A stretch of DNA of 64,000 bases from Typha latifolia (GCA_019914945.1 CM034110.1:3477001-3541000); one strand, 5' to 3'; shown: positions 31,935 through 44,728, counted from the first letter of the stretch. Translations and numbers: made by a program. The notes: generated from the sequence alone by a model not told the origin.

Positions 31935-33161
31935 AAAAGTCGGGGAAACGCTCCAAGATATCAGTCTCCAACTTTGATGCCACCTCATCGGATGGCTTAC
32001 CAAACCACTCAACTAAAATCTCCATCTCTAATCGGGTACCATGTCGTCGTCGGCGTCTAGCAAGTACTCTAACTGGCTCTACAATCTTTGTCTCCTCTAA
32101 TGGCTCTGGTAGAACTGATCCAACAACCTCATGATCTCTAATTCGCTCCCTCAGCAATGAAATATGGAAGACAAGATGCACTCTCGACCCCTTCGGCAGC
32201 TCCAAACGATATGTAATCGGACTAATACGCTTTAACACTCGAAACAAACCAAAGTAGCGATGCGCTAACTTTTGGTTACGCATCTGACGTAAGGTCACCT
32301 ATCGATACGGTTGTACCCTCATAAACACCCAACTGCCGATGTCGAACTCTTGCTCCCTATGGCTGCGATCATAAATTTGCTCCATACGATTTTAAGCAAG
32401 TTTAAGATGAGCACGCAACGTCCTTAATGTGGCGTCTCTTTCCATCAACGCTAAGTCCACCGCTGTCCGATCTGTAGATGTCACTGGATCATAAGCGCGT
32501 AACGTCGGAGCCGTGCGTCCATACACCACCTCAAATGGAGTCATGCCAATGATGCTATGGTACGCGGTGTTATAAGACTACTCTGCCCATAGTAAGAACT
32601 CCAACCATCGTCTCAGCATCTCTCCAACAAAGCACCTCAAGTAGTGTTTAATGCCTCGATTGACCACCTCGTTTGGCCGTTCGTATATGGATGGTAGGCC
32701 GAACTGAAGTTCAATCGAGTCCTTTGAAATCTGAAAAACTCCGTCCAAAAGTCACTCATAAATACACGATCACGATCCGAGACAATCGTGCATAGCATGC
32801 TATGTAACCGAGCAACATCGCTAACAAAAATTTCAGCCACCGACTTGGTTCAAAATGGATGTAACAATGCCAAAGAGTGTGCATACTTGCTCAATCTGTC
32901 AACCACCACAAAGATAACGGAATAACCACGTACTAGCGGAAGACCCTCTATGAAATTCATAGAAATGTCTTCCCGAACATGGTCCGGTATAGGAAAAGGC
33001 TGAAGTAATCCAACCGGTTTCAATATGGTTGCTTTAGCACTTTGATAGATTTTGCAAGCATGGACGAAACTCTTAACATCCTGCCTCAATCCTGGCCATG
33101 TGCAACCCTAAAATATCCTCCTATAAGTCCTCAAGACATCCTCATGACCAGCCTCTGGAGT
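31927..33161 (-). pseudogene. Gypsy integrase with chromodomain (G4)
   Basis: From the right: zinc-binding region with HACKIYQSAK (second Cys changed to Tyr), first catalytic block SMNFIEGLP (the usual Asp is Asn), DRLSKYAH, second block VSDRDRVFMSDFW, third block TNGQT followed by Arg where Glu is expected. Then the C-terminal TLRQMRNQKLAHRYFGLFRV and a chromodomain-like end (LEMEILVEWFGKPSDE, FPDFSP). The chromodomain would steer insertion to histone-marked chromatin. Two catalytic positions and one zinc ligand are lost, and stops interrupt the frame, so it is inactive. Confidence 0.8.
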
Positions 33162-33860
33162 TTAGTGGAAGTGCTCCAACAATTTCTGCCGCAATCCATC
33201 ATTTGCGGGCACTCGAATGCATTCGCAGTCCAGCAGCAAACTGCCTCGATTCTCCAACTCTGGATGGCGCTCCTGATCATTCAACACCTCCTGCAACAAT
33301 CTTAAAATATCTACGTCAGATGTATATGCATACCTCAATTTGTCAAAGAAGGGAAAGGTAGGAGAAGAATAGGCTGCAAGCTCGGCGGTATTGGGTTGGC
33401 ACGAAAGTGCATCTGTCGCTCTATTTTTTGTTCCCTTCTTATATTGTACTTCATATTCATACCCCAATAATTTTGTGACCCATCTCTGCTGCGCTGGAGT
33501 GTGTATACGGTGTCCCATAAAGTATGGAAGACTCCTTCGATCAGTTCGTATAATAAATCATTTATCGATCAAATAAGGCTTCCAATTTGTTACCGCATGC
33601 AGAATTGCCAACATATCTCTCTCATAAGTCGATAATTGCTGAGATTTTTGTGATAAAGCTTTGCTAAGATAGGCAATGGGATGTCCTCCTTGCATTAGTA
33701 CAGCTCCTATGCTAACTCCCAACATATCACATTCCACAATGAACTCTTTAGTGAAGTCCAGTAGAGATAGAACGGGCGGCGTTGTCATTGTTGTTTTCAG
33801 TTTTTCAAAAGTTGTAGTGGCTTCATCTATCCATCTAAAAGAATCCTTCAATAAATAGGT
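33162..33860 (-). pseudogene. Gypsy RNase H (G4)
   Basis: Pieces 33558-33851 (FTKEFIVECDMLGVSIGAVL, YERDMLAILHAV) and 33162-33518 (HTPAQQRWVTKLLGYEYEVQ, then LLLDCECIRVPANDGLRQKL entering integrase). The CDASG motif is changed to CDMLG. The site at about 33211 (CACTCGAA) is one edge of the integrase deletion seen in G3 and G10. Confidence 0.8.
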
Positions 33861-34790
33861 AAGAGGAGCAGCGATCTTGCCATACCTAGCGATGAATCAG
33901 CGATAATATCCGGTCAACCCCAAAAATCCTCTCAATCCGGTGGTAGTAGTAGGAATAGGCTAAGCGGTCATGCATGCTACCTTTTAAGGATCCGCTGCTA
34001 CACCTTCCGCTGAAATGATGTGGCCTAAATATTCCACTTGTAGTACTCCTCATAGGTAGTTGGACTTCTTGATCTTTAATTGGTTATGCTTCAACAAATT
34101 TAGCATATCCTCCAAATGCCGCCAATGCTCCAATTCATTCCTCCTATACACCAAAATGTCATCAAAAAATACCAAGAAATACCTTCGCAATAGAGGCCAA
34201 AATATATTATTCATGAGGCCTTAAAAGGTAGCTAGAGCATTGGTGAGACCAAAAGGCATCACCTAGAACTCATAATGCCCGTCCGGAGTCCGAAATGAAG
34301 TTTTGTGCACATCCGTCGGGTGAACTCTAATTTGATGATACCCGGCGCTCAAGTCAAGCTTGCTGATTATAATCGCCCCTGCAAGCTCGTCTAGTAGCTC
34401 CTCTATAACCGGAATAGGATACCTATCATTGACGGTAATTACGTTTAGTGCCAGATAGTCAACACAAAAATGCCATGTCTCATCCTTTTTTCGCACCAAT
34501 AGCACAGGGGATGAGTATGAGCAATGACTTGATTGAATGAGACGTTGCTCCAACATTTCGGCTACCATCTTTGAGATAACTTCTTTTTGCACATGTGGAT
34601 ACCGATATGGCCTCATGTTCGCCGATGTAGCCCCGGGTGCAATCTCTATGCGATGGTCTACCGCACTCCTTGGTAGCAACTCCTGTGGCTCCTCAAATAG
34701 TCTAGAAAAGTTATCTAATAAATTAGATAATTGAATAGTAGTACCTAAACTCATTTGAGGCTCATCTCTTGCTGGTCCTAACTAAAGAAG
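33861..34790 (-). pseudogene. Gypsy reverse transcriptase (G4)
   Basis: The N-terminal linker and fingers are open (34263-34754: [80 protein letters not shown]). A stop at 34262 is followed by FGLTNA and the FFDD motif in decayed sequence. Length and order match chromovirus RT. Confidence 0.85.
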
Positions 34791-35376
34791 ATAGGCCAAA
34801 TCATACGCACAAGGCAGCCCCACCATAGTCTGCATCGCAGCAATCGGCGAAGACCAAACACTATCAAGTCACACATCTTTGTTTTCTTGTTTAAATTTCA
34901 TCCACATGCTTCGAAAATCAAATATGATGAGTCCTAAGCTCTATAACCACTGAGTGCCAAGGATAATGTCCGCTTCTCGCAGCACCAACAAATACAAGTC
35001 CACAACGATGTTGTATCCTTGCACTAGTATACCGACTCGGCGACACAAGCTCTCCGCCTTAAGCTTCGTGCCGTCTCCAATAGTAACATCAAATCCCGTA
35101 GTCAGTTCAGCATCCAAACCAAATCTCCTCACTAACCTCTTATCTAGAAATTTGTGTACTCCCCGAATCGATGAGGATGTGCACACAATGCTTTCTAACG
35201 AGTCCGTCTACCCGTAACGTCCTCGGCACGGAAGTACCCAAATATGCATGCATTGATATTTTAGGTTGGATCTCTTCCTCCGCACCCACCTCAACGGCCT
35301 CCTCATGGACCTCCTCTGGATACTCTCCATCATCAACAACCTCATCATCCTCCTCGAGACCGTCGATGAGTATCAC
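34791..35376 (-). pseudogene. Gypsy protease (G4)
   Basis: An acidic linker (LIDGLEEDDEVVDDGEYPEE), then VHILIDSGST with a one-base shift in the active-site region that moves the rest (FGLDAELTTGFDVTIGDGTK) into another frame. The motif is otherwise well preserved. Confidence 0.8.
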
Positions 35377-36724
35377 ACTTCCGATTGGTTTGGTACACCA
35401 ATGACCGGGGGTGAAACATTCATCACATCAAAAGCAATAGCCCTTCGCTCTTCACTCCTCCACCTGGGCAGGTGTGAGAGTTCGAACGGGGGGTTTTGTG
35501 CCTCCTCTAACATTGAAAGAAAGTCTAAAGGTGGTCGTGGTCTAGTACTTGTAGCCGCTGTCTTTGAACCTGCAAAATTTTCAGCCGACATTCTAGTTGG
35601 AAACCGCCCATCTTGGTTGCCCCAACTAGTTTTTCTAGCCATCATAAGAGCCTTATGTTTTTGCTTCATCCTCACGGCCTTCCCTACGGCCTCCTCAAGA
35701 GTAGTAGGACAAAAAGCACGAACATCCGTCTGTATCTCATCTCTTAGCCCTGAAATAAATGTGCTCATCATTGTCGGTTCGGACCAAGGTGGCTCACAAC
35801 GACTACTAACTCTTTCAAATTCTGCTTGATACTTCAATACGGTCGTCCTCTAAATAATCTTGCTTAATGTGGTAGCAAAATCTTTATATGCCAATATCCC
35901 AAATCTGTGTGTAATCCTCCTACAAAAATCAGCCCATCCGATAAATCCTCCGTCACGAATAACTGATCTATACCAATGCAATGCCGTACCTTGGAGGTAA
36001 AAGCTTGCCATTTGAACTTTTGCATCTTTCGCTGTACCTTGACAATTAAAATATTGTTCAACTTGAAACACCCAATCTGTTGGATCACCTCCCTAGAATT
36101 TTGGAAAGTCCAAGCATGCGGTTCTCCCTCGAATAGCATTGTCGGGTTTGCAAAGATCCTTGGTTCAGATCTAAACATTTGTGCAAGTTGATCACCTTCT
36201 CTAAATCCTTGAGCGCATCCATCACCATCTCCAAATGGATCAACCTCATCCTCAAAGTGCCAATCTTTCTCATCGACGAAGCGCACCAGCCGCACGCCTC
36301 TCGGGTTCCACCACCGCTGATCTTGGGTTTTGTAACGAAGGTGGGGGTTGATGTGTAGGCATAGGTAAGACGGGATAATTGACACTCACATGATTAACCT
36401 AGACCTGTGGGGTATCGATTCGATGAGTCCCACCGCTGGTCCTTCTTGAAACTCCGATCGTCATCGAGGAGATGACGAATCCAATCGATTCATGACATAT
36501 TCCTTAAAATCATTGTGATCCTTTTGAATTGCGTCAACTCTATGCAGCAATGTATGGAACATGCCTCTAAGTTCATCCACTAGGCCCATATTCACACCCA
36601 TGGATGTTGGTTTACTCGGTCCTGCCGTGGTCGCTCCAAAGGAATTGGCCTCATGGTTAGGGTCATCGTGGATTGAGTCTTCCTTTGTCGGTGTGCTCTC
36701 CATAGGTCTCCTTCTTGATGTCAT
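35373..36724 (-). pseudogene. Gypsy gag (G4)
   Basis: It starts at MTSRRRPMESTPTKEDSIHD (36724), about 75 bp from the primer site. It continues with a helical DELRGMFHTLLHRVDAIQKD segment, the EKDWHFEDEVDPFGDGDG region, the capsid-like domain (FQVEQYFNCQGTAKDAKVQM, LHWYRSVI, CEPPWSEPTMMSTFISGLRD) and a zinc-knuckle-proximal tail (PPVIGVPNQS). Frameshifts near 36460, 36080 and 35840 split it. Confidence 0.8.
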
Positions 36725-36765
36725 CTTCCTTGTTTCAACAATTTATGGAGGTCTAAGGTTCGCTT

Positions 36766-36799
36766 GCTCTGATACCAATGATAGGCTCTGATACCGAAT
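36766..36799 (-). other. Doubled primer-binding site (G4)
   Basis: Two copies of GCTCTGATACC (36769-36780 and 36785-36795) stand side by side before the LTR. On the minus strand these are two consecutive TGGTATCAGAGC-like sites about 16 bp apart. Confidence 0.75.
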
Positions 36800-37515
36800 T
36801 GATGAGTTCTTGTACCAAAACGTCGGCTATAGAATAATTCCCTTAAGATCTAAATTTATTGCGAAAAGTAGTTCGTACAAATATGGGAAAATATTCGTCA
36901 AATATTCTCCGGTAGTTAGAAAATTATAAAAAGTGGATTCAATTTGTAACGATCTACAACTTTTGTATTTACGCCATTCGCAGATTCAAACTGCAATAGG
37001 GATGAAAACAAGGAATAACGTGGGTGATGGTGGTGGTGACGGGTAGAGTGGATGTTAGGGTAATGGATGGGTATGGAGATGAAAGTGGATGGTGGATGTG
37101 ATTAAGAGATATAGACGATGGGAACAAAGTGGTCGAGATCACAAAGAAGAGGGGTGGCTCGATAGTCGAGGGAGATGAGAAGTTAGGAGAAACCTTGCCA
37201 ACAGTAGAGGCGGAAGGATGGTGAAGAGGGAGGGAGATTAGGGTAGATAGATGATAGAGAGGCAAGAAATCAATATTTCAATAGCATAATGAATTTGGTT
37301 GCCATCCACATATATATAAAGGCTAGCCAATAAGTCCTAAAATAATAAATAACCCTAATTCTAGAAGATTCCCGCTGATTGCATTCGAACGCACAAAAGA
37401 CGTTCTCTGTATGTGCGAATGCGATACAGGCGTTCGAACGCGGGCGTTCGAACTCACCCAACTACGTTCGACTGCACAATACACATTCTTTGTATTTGCG
37501 AACCTAATGCAGGCT
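36800..37515 (-). mobile_element. 5' LTR of G4, truncated
   Basis: It matches the 3' LTR from the TGATGAG end to the palindrome cluster (37380-37475) and stops at 37515 (GCAGGC), missing the last 145 bp or so including the outer terminus. The TATA-like TATATATA is at 37308-37318. Confidence 0.85.
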
Positions 37516-37529
37516 ATAGATCCCATCAA

Positions 37530-37586
37530 TTTAGTATCAGAGCTTTAACAAATTGATATCAGAGCCTATCAATTGGTATCAGAGAC
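37530..37586 (+). repeat. Reiterated primer-site-like sequence
   Basis: Three copies of (G/A)TATCAGAGC spaced about 20 bp apart: TTAGTATCAGAGC, TTGATATCAGAGCC and TTGGTATCAGAGA. They lie between the truncated G4 LTR and a plus-strand gypsy pol fragment. Confidence 0.7.
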
Positions 37587-37588
37587 TA

Positions 37589-38916
37589 TCACAAAGATTA
37601 TGATGTTAGCATCAATTACCACCCAAGCAAAGCCAATGTAATGGCAGATGCTCTAAGTAGAAAATCGTCAGTGGCACTTATTTCATCGCTTACAATTCCA
37701 CATCACCTTTTAGAGGATCTTAGACGACTTGAGGTGGAAATAGTACCACATGGTATTGAAGTTCTAATTGGCCAACTTACCGTTAGACCTACTTTGCTAG
37801 ACTGCATTAAGGAAATGCAAGAAAAAGACACTCAGTATCAAATGATCAAGGAAGAACTTTAGAAGGGTGAAGTACCTAAATTTTCAATATCTATAGAGGG
37901 AGTACTTAAATTTCAAGGTCGAATATGTGTTCCTGCTAATGAACAGTTGAAGAAAGAAATTCTATCTGAAGCTCACAGTTCAAGTTTTAGTATCCATCCT
38001 GGAAGTACAAAGATGTACAGGGACTTACGAGAGCAATTTTGGTTGCATGGTATGAGAAGAGACATCGTTGAATATGTAGCTCAATGTCTAACTTGCCAAC
38101 AAGTTAAAATTGAACACCAAAGGCCTGCAGGACAGTTGCAATCTTTGCCTTTACCAAAGTGGAAATGGGAAAAGATCACTATGGATTTTGTTTCAGGTTT
38201 TCCTCGTACCAGATCTGGCAATGATGCAGTATGGGTAATTGTAGATAGACTGACTAAGTCGGCTCATTTTATTGCTATTAAGATGACTCATTCTCTCGAT
38301 CGACTAGCACAAATTTATATAAATGAAATTACTAAACTGCATGGAACACTAATATCTATTGTATCTGATCGTGATCCACGTTTTGTGTCTAAATTTTGGA
38401 AAAGCCTGCATTCAGCTTCGGGGACCCAATTGGATTTCAGCTCGCCTACCATCCAACAGACAGATGGACAATCTGAGAGAACCATTCAAACACTTGAAAA
38501 TATGTTGAGAGCTTGTTCCTTAGAATGGAAAGGTAATTGGGACAATTATTTGCCATTAATTGAGTTCTCCTATAATAATAGTTACCACTCTAGTTTAGAT
38601 GTGGCTCCATATGAGGCTCTTTATGGCCGCAAGTGCCGATCTCCACTTTGTTGGTTTGAAGTTGGTGAGAGACAGTTATTAGGACCAGAATTAGTTCAAG
38701 ATGCTACTCAGAAGATTGCTGCTATTCGAGAGAAATTATTAACTACCCAAAGTTGCCAGAAAAAGTTATGTTGATAATAGAAGAAGAGAATTAGAGTTTG
38801 AAGTGGGTGAACAAATATTTTTGTATCTCACCTTGGAAAAGAGTTATTTGATTTGGAAAGAAAGGAAAGCTAAGTCCTAGATATATTGGGCCATTTGAAA
38901 TTCTGGACAAAGGAAA
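37589..38916 (+). pseudogene. Del/Tekay-like gypsy RNase H end and integrase
   Basis: This plus-strand fragment is distinct from G. It reads NVMADALSRKSS (RNase H end), a zinc region (HPGSTKMYRDLREQFW, CLTCQQVK) and a core with ITMDFVSGFPRT (Asp), SIVSDRDPRFVS (Asp) and QTDGQSERTIQTLE (Glu). It continues to SLDVAPYEALYGRKCRSPLC and a frameshifted tail (ELEFEVGEQIF, RYIGPFEI). Stops at 37861 and 38773 plus indels break it. The catalytic residues look complete. It joins the C2 LTR at 38917 through a shared AGCTGCGTTCAC. Confidence 0.85.
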
Positions 38917-39441
38917 GCTGCGTTCACAAACGCGTTCGAACGCAACCTGAAGAATTCAAGTTGTCGCGTTCGAACGCACTCGGGCCCGTTCGAACGCACC
39001 TAAGATCAAGTCATGCCGTACGAACGCACCCCCGTGTTCTAACGCACCAATGAAGTTTGATAAAATTGGACTTTCGTGAGTACGGATAAGACTTAGATTT
39101 GGCTCTATCTTGGAGATCATATATAAGGATTGTGATGCCCTATCTCTAGGGTGGTTGAAGAAGCATTATTGAAGGAGACTTCTTGAGGCTACATCGGTTC
39201 TTCAACTAATAAGATTCCACTCATCTACAAAAGTTAATCTTTCATCTTAAGGGCTATCTAGACGAAAGATCAATCTCGAGGGTTACTGAGGTTGGACTTC
39301 AATCACGAGAAGCACTGAATCGTGGGTTCTAGTGAGCAAGACTGAGAAGAACAAAGTCGTTTGGATCGACGGGTTGTTTTGTGAGTCAGTCTTGTAACTG
39401 CTACTATTCTAGTGATTGATTTTGATCCGAGTTTAGATCCA
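38917..39441 (+). mobile_element. Partial LTR of copia C2
   Basis: It begins within the last unit of the 53-bp array (GCGTTCACAAACGCGTTCGA) and continues through the TATA to GATCCATTG, where it jumps into gag. LTR start, LTR end, primer site and the first 170 or so gag residues are missing. Confidence 0.8.
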
Positions 39442-40534
39442 TTGTCCGTAAGATCCATAGGTCTCTTCCAGAAAAGTTTCAGGCGAAAGTTACAGCTATT
39501 GAGGAAAGTAAGGACATCGATTCTATGAAAGTTGAACAATTGGTAGGAAATCTACAAATATTTGAGTCCGATCTTTCAAAACTGAGGAAGTCCAAAGGGA
39601 TTGCTCTATCCACAGTTGAAGAAATTATAGAGTAGTCTGATGATGAAGGTGATTTAGATGTTGAAATGTTGGCCATGTTCGTCAAAAAGTTTAATAAATT
39701 TTTTGGAAGCCAAACAAGTTGAATGCTGAAAAACTTGAGAATAGCAAAGCCTTTGTGAAAAAGAAGAATACTGCAAGTTCGAATATAGGTGTGAGCAACA
39801 ACAGTGTCAAACAAAAAAATAAGAATTCTGAGAATAAAGTTCGATGTTTTGAATGTTCTAGTTTTGGACACATAGCACAAGAATGCCCTAATCGCCTTAA
39901 GAAGAAGGGTAAAGCTATGAAAGTTACTTGGGATGACTCAGATGAATCTGATGATGATTCTGGAAAAGACGAAGAAAACTTTGTTGCTTTTGCTTCTTCT
40001 CTGCTTAATATCGATTCTGTTGTTGATACTGATAGTACAGATGATCAGGATATGTTACTAGCTGAGGAAGATGAATCTAAAATTCAAAAGGCATATAATG
40101 ACCTGTACTTGGAGTCGTTTAAACTCAAGAAAAGCAATCTTAGACTACTTCAATGACTCAAGGTAATCGAACTAGAAAGAATTCAATTTGAGGAGAAGTA
40201 CAAATTGGAACTTGAACGTGTCAAAGACATTTCTGAACAACTTAACAATGCAAAAAATAAAATGAAGGCTGATGAAATTGAACTAGAGCGACTGAATAAG
40301 GAAGTGACATTTCTAAAAGGAAAGAACAAACTTGACGAGATTCTAAAGGCTCAGATCTCTGGAAAAGACAGGTATGGTGTTGGATATACTAGTAATACAA
40401 ATAATAATAAAACTGTCTTCGTTTCTGCAGGTATACAAAAGGAAGAATATCCGAAGTCATCAACCGCATTTACAAAGCAATCCTGGATGAATGCTTCTAA
40501 ACTAAAGGTGAATTGTCTACGGCACCAAAGGTAA
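39442..40534 (+). pseudogene. Copia gag remnant (C2)
   Basis: It continues C1 gag from VRKIH..ALPEKFQAKV onward. The zinc knuckle CFECSSFGHIAQECP is complete here. The acidic DESDDDSGKDEENFVAFASS segment and the coiled-coil-like LNNAKNKMKADEIELERL follow. It has one stop in the GDEE segment (39634), one at 40156 and a frame change near 40510. Confidence 0.8.
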
Positions 40535-41942
40535 ACTTTAGTCGCACTCCTCGATAAAAGGTGAGTAGAAAAAGGTTTGTTCTGACATGCTTTCATTGCG
40601 GCATTCTAGGACATATTCGACCTCATTGCAAATTTTTGCAAAAACCTAGAACTGATTTCATTTATGGGATAAAAATAAAGGCCATATGGGTCAAGAAAAG
40701 TGATTTGAAATGTTATGTTGTTCATACAGCTTGAAAGCTTTAAATTCTGATTTGTGGTATTTAGATAGTGGCTGTTCAAGACATATGTCGGGTGACAAGT
40801 CGTTATTTTCTAATCTTGAAAAACATGAAGGGGGAGTTGTGACATTCGGAGATGGTAATTCATCCAAGGTAATAGGTAAATGAAAGGTAAGTTCTCCGGG
40901 GGTTCCTACTCTTGAAAATGTTCTTTATGTTAAGGGCTTGAAAGCAAATCTTCTGAGTATCAGTCAATTTTGTGATAAAGATTATGAGGTAAAATTCTCC
41001 AAAAATGATTGTACTATTATAGATCATGGTGGTAATGTTATATGTTATGGATCTAGAATATCTGATAATTGCTACGTTGTTGGAATGTCATATAAACTGA
41101 ATTGTAATAGTGCCTCTTTTGACATTGCAGATCTTTGGCATCAACGTCTTGGACATGTCAAATTGGAAAACAAACTAGGATTTCACACGAGAAGGTAAAT
41201 GCAGCTACCACCGACCGTGTGCTTCAATTAGTTCACATGAACTTGACAAAAACGGAAAATCTTGGAGGTAAACGCTATATATTCTTAATGGTCGATGATT
41301 ACTCTAGATATACCTGGGTTGCCTTTCTACGTGAGAAGTCTGAAACAGTTGAGGTTTTTAAATCACTATGCTTAAAATTGCAGAATGAAAAATCTACAAC
41401 CCTAGTTAGGATTTGTTCTAATCATGGTAGAGAATTTGAAAATGAAAATTTTTCTATATTTTGCAATTTTCTTGGTATTCAACATGAGTTTTCAGCTCAT
41501 ATAACTCCACAACAGAACGGGATTGTTGAAAGAAAGAATCGAATTGTGTAGGAAATGGCTAGGGTTATGCTTCACGCTAAAAAGGTTACTCAAAGGTTTT
41601 GGGCAGAGGCGGTCAATATAGCGGTACATGTGATAAATCGTGTTTATCTAAGACCAGGTACAAAAATGACTGCTTATGAAATCTAGAAAGGTAAGAAACC
41701 TAGTGTTAAATATTTTCGAGTTTTTGGTAGTAAATGTTATATCTTGCGTGATCGAGAATATTTGACTAAATTTGACACTAGATGTAGCAAAGGCATCTTC
41801 TTGGGGTATTCGAATAATAGTAGAGCCTACAGAGTATTTAATCTCGACACTTCTACTGTTATGAAATCTGCTAATGTTATGATAGATGAATCCACGACTG
41901 ATTTAACTGAATCCACGGCTTTAAGGGTCGAGAGGGAATGAT
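40535..41942 (+). pseudogene. Copia protease and integrase remnant (C2)
   Basis: Second zinc knuckle (CFHCGILGHIRPHC, 40585-40630), protease LDSGCSRHMSGD (40757-40795), GAG_pre with LWHQRLGHV, and integrase up to FLGYSNNSRAYRVFNLDTST. A deletion of about 100 bp removes the Cys pair region between LGHV and QIGK, with a junction at a short shared TGTCAA-like sequence. The block after VHMN also lost four residues. It ends near 41942, before RT. Confidence 0.8.
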
Positions 41943-41959
41943 TAGTCGAATAGGGGGGA

Positions 41960-42225
41960 GAGAGACATAACCATGATGAGTCAAGTCCTACACTGATAAA
42001 AGGGGGAGAAATGGGCTCAAGCCAAAAGTTTCATAATAATTCATCCATGATGCTTACAAGTAAAGACTAGCCCTCTTATTTATAGGAGAGAGATACAAGT
42101 GGGCTTAGCCCATTACCTAATGTGGGACTAAACTAAAGAAAATGCAATAAGTAAATAAGAAAATAGAGTGGATAACTGTATTGAGCCCAGCCTAATACCC
42201 TTTGAGTTGACCAACTTAGCCTATG
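41960..42225 (-). mobile_element. Unidentified LTR-like remnant with TATA box
   Basis: The minus strand reads GTCCCACATTAGG...CTCCTATAAATAAGAGGG (42080s-42130), a layout common in plant LTRs, then CATCATGGATGAATTATTAT. Its right end is split by the S LTR (target duplication CTATG) and continues briefly at 43119-43140. Confidence 0.45.
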
Positions 42226-43118
42226 TGATGCGATCTCTCCTTTAGGGCTAAAGATCGATCTTTTCTAATTCTCAGATCTGGACTAGATCTTGCACGGAAC
42301 TTTGATATAAGATCCCGAAATGTTCCGCCGTCGGATCGACATGAAATTTTGATATGTTGTAGACCCAGAAAAGATTTTTCCAACAAATCAAGTTTCAGGC
42401 GAATCGGAGTTGGGGATCTCGAGATATCATTCATTTAGTGGACGAACATCAGGATGCTCTATTTTGGATCCGTGGATGGAGGCACGAGATCCTAGGTAAT
42501 GGTGAATGGTGGACCGGCGTTAATGTGGTGGCACCAGTGAAAAGTGATGGTGGAAGGGTTGTGGTTGATGGAAGGATTAGGGCAAGTGTTGGATAGATTG
42601 GACGAAGGGGGAGAAGAGGGCCACCCCTAAGGGACTAGGGTGATTGGCCGGTCAAGGGAGGTTAGAAGCGGCGTCGCCGGGGATTGAGGGAACGGGAGCG
42701 AAGAAGACGAAGGAGGCAAGGCAAACTCAATTCTCAATAATCAATAATAATTTTGGTTGCCATACACACCCTTTTATAGGCTAACCAACAACTCAAATTA
42801 ACCCTAAAAACACAATTTTCGTCGACCGCGTTCGAACTTGCCCGACCGCATTCGAACTCGCCTGACCGCATTCGAACGCACCGAGTTCGCTCTTCTGGAT
42901 TTGCGAACGCGATGCACCGCGTTCGAACGCACAATACATTCTCTTCACCACGTTCACAACTCCGTTCACAAACCGCGTTCGAACTCACTCCACCCACGTT
43001 CGAACGCGACTTACAGAAAACTTATTTTAATAAAAATTAAACACTAAAACATGAAACAAAAACACTCCTAAAGTGAATCCATGCTCGAGAAGACATCGGT
43101 GAAGTCCGAATCGTATCA
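42226..43118 (-). mobile_element. Solo S-family LTR with perfect target duplication
   Basis: 893 bp, minus-strand ends TGATACGATTCGG and GATCGCATCA. It is flanked by CTATG (42221-42225 and 43119-43123). TATA box at 42771-42777 (minus), palindrome cluster at 42825-43015. Being flanked by a target duplication without internal sequence, it is a solo LTR left by LTR-LTR recombination. It proves S moved by retrotransposition. Confidence 0.9.
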
Positions 43119-44728
43119 CTATGGCCCATCCTCTAGACTGACCCAGCTCAACTCGGATCGAAATAATTTATTTAGTATAAAATAAAAATAATATTATAAG
43201 AGAGGAGACAAAGTAGAGAGGAGTCATAAATTATGATGAGATGTTAGATAAAATGTTTAAGAGAGAGAAGAGTGGAGTAATAAATTATGATAAGATTTTT
43301 GAAAGATATAAGAAATGAGTGATAAATTATAATAAAATATTTAAGAGATGTTATAGTAAAATCAAGGGTAAATTAGTAATTGAGTTGGTGTATGGTATAA
43401 GATATAATTTTGATAAATAGTATTTATATTTTAGAATATGACTATTATGATGTTTACCTGTTATTCTAAAATGTTGTATCCTGGAATAAATTTTTTATTA
43501 TTTCTAAAGTGAATAGGAGCTAAAGCTCATCCGAACTCAACTCAAACTCATGATGATGATCACCTCTAGTTAGACATGATCATTAGGCCAGACCTGCCCA
43601 AACCCGGCTCGAGCCTGATTTAGGCTTAGCCCGACCTGAGCCTAAGATGGTAGTGGGTGGCATGGGTTAAGCCTTTGCCCGCTCGGCTCAGCCCAAAAAC
43701 TAAATCCACTATTCTCATTTATGGCCTAACCTATAATGCATGTATATTTCTATAATTTTTTTAGTCCCACATTAGATATTTAATAAACTATATATCGATA
43801 TATAAGTATTTTACCGTGAAACATAACTAAAATATCTTACAAAAAGACCTATAAGCTGGAGCCCGCTCACTCAGGCTCGGCTCGATAGGCTCGGTATAAA
43901 AAGGTTCTTACAAAACCCTATTCACAAATGTCCAAATCCCACATCTGTCCCTAGCTTGCTTCCTCCTCCTTTGACATCGGATTGGCGTTCCGGAGGGGGA
44001 TGATGCCGTAGGCAGTGTTGATCGAACCACAGTAGTAGTGACAAGGATGCGAGAGCTCCTCTGTTCGCCCGCCGAGATGGATCTGTTCCGGAACCGATTC
44101 GTTGCCAAGGTGACAATGACGATAGAGGAGGGGATGAGGGCGACCATATCGACGTTCTGTAGGGAGGTGATGTCATAGTGCTGGCCGCCTCCTCCTCCTC
44201 CTTAAGTTGTCGGCTGCCTCGTCCTGCTCAGCTTGGGCTCGATCTCGCTCGATTTAGCTCAGGCTCGATCTCGCTCGATTTAGCTCAAGCCGGCTCAGCT
44301 TAAATAAGACTTGATAATATGCTCATTTCAGACTCGAGCTCGACTCGGGCTTAGTCTAGTTTGGCTTGGGCTTGGCTCGAGTTGAGATGAACCGAGCCCT
44401 AATTTTAAGGCTCCAATACACCCGTACCAGCAGCAAGTGTTGCTTAATTTCAACTTCCAAATTAAATTTTGAAACACTTTTGGCGCGAAAACTGTTACCT
44501 CACAGCTACAAGCCAAATAAGTGCCACTAAATATCACTTTCACCGTACTCCAAAACTTGACACAGTGCATGCTTCCGTGTCTTCGTGAATCGTGACACAC
44601 TGTCTCACGTTACTTAGCTCTCAAACCGAAACGGGCCATTCCATCCCGACTCTTTTAAAACAAGATGACAAAAAAGAGTAAACCCACACAGACCAATTCG
44701 AAAGTTTGAAATCCCCTGACGTCTAGCT
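43119..44728. other. Intergenic region upstream of the glutaredoxin-domain gene
   Basis: No gene supported. 43140-43540 is AT-rich. 43560-44400 holds many GGCTCG / GCTCGAG / CGGGCT motifs of the kind found in old plant interspersed repeats, including a perfect 26-bp tandem duplication. The last 300 bp before 44729 is unique-looking and probably holds the gene promoter; a weak TATA-like TTTTAAAACA lies at 44651-44660. Confidence 0.4.
44236..44287 (+). repeat. 26-bp perfect tandem duplication
   Basis: The unit starting GGCTCGATCTCGCTCGATTT occurs at 44236-44261 and 44262-44287 without difference. It lies within the GCTCG-rich patch. Confidence 0.85.

Noticed and set aside
43908..44176. Overlapping minus-strand frames before the glutaredoxin-domain gene
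   Set aside because: No recognisable domain, two frames open together, in a GCTCG-rich repeat patch.
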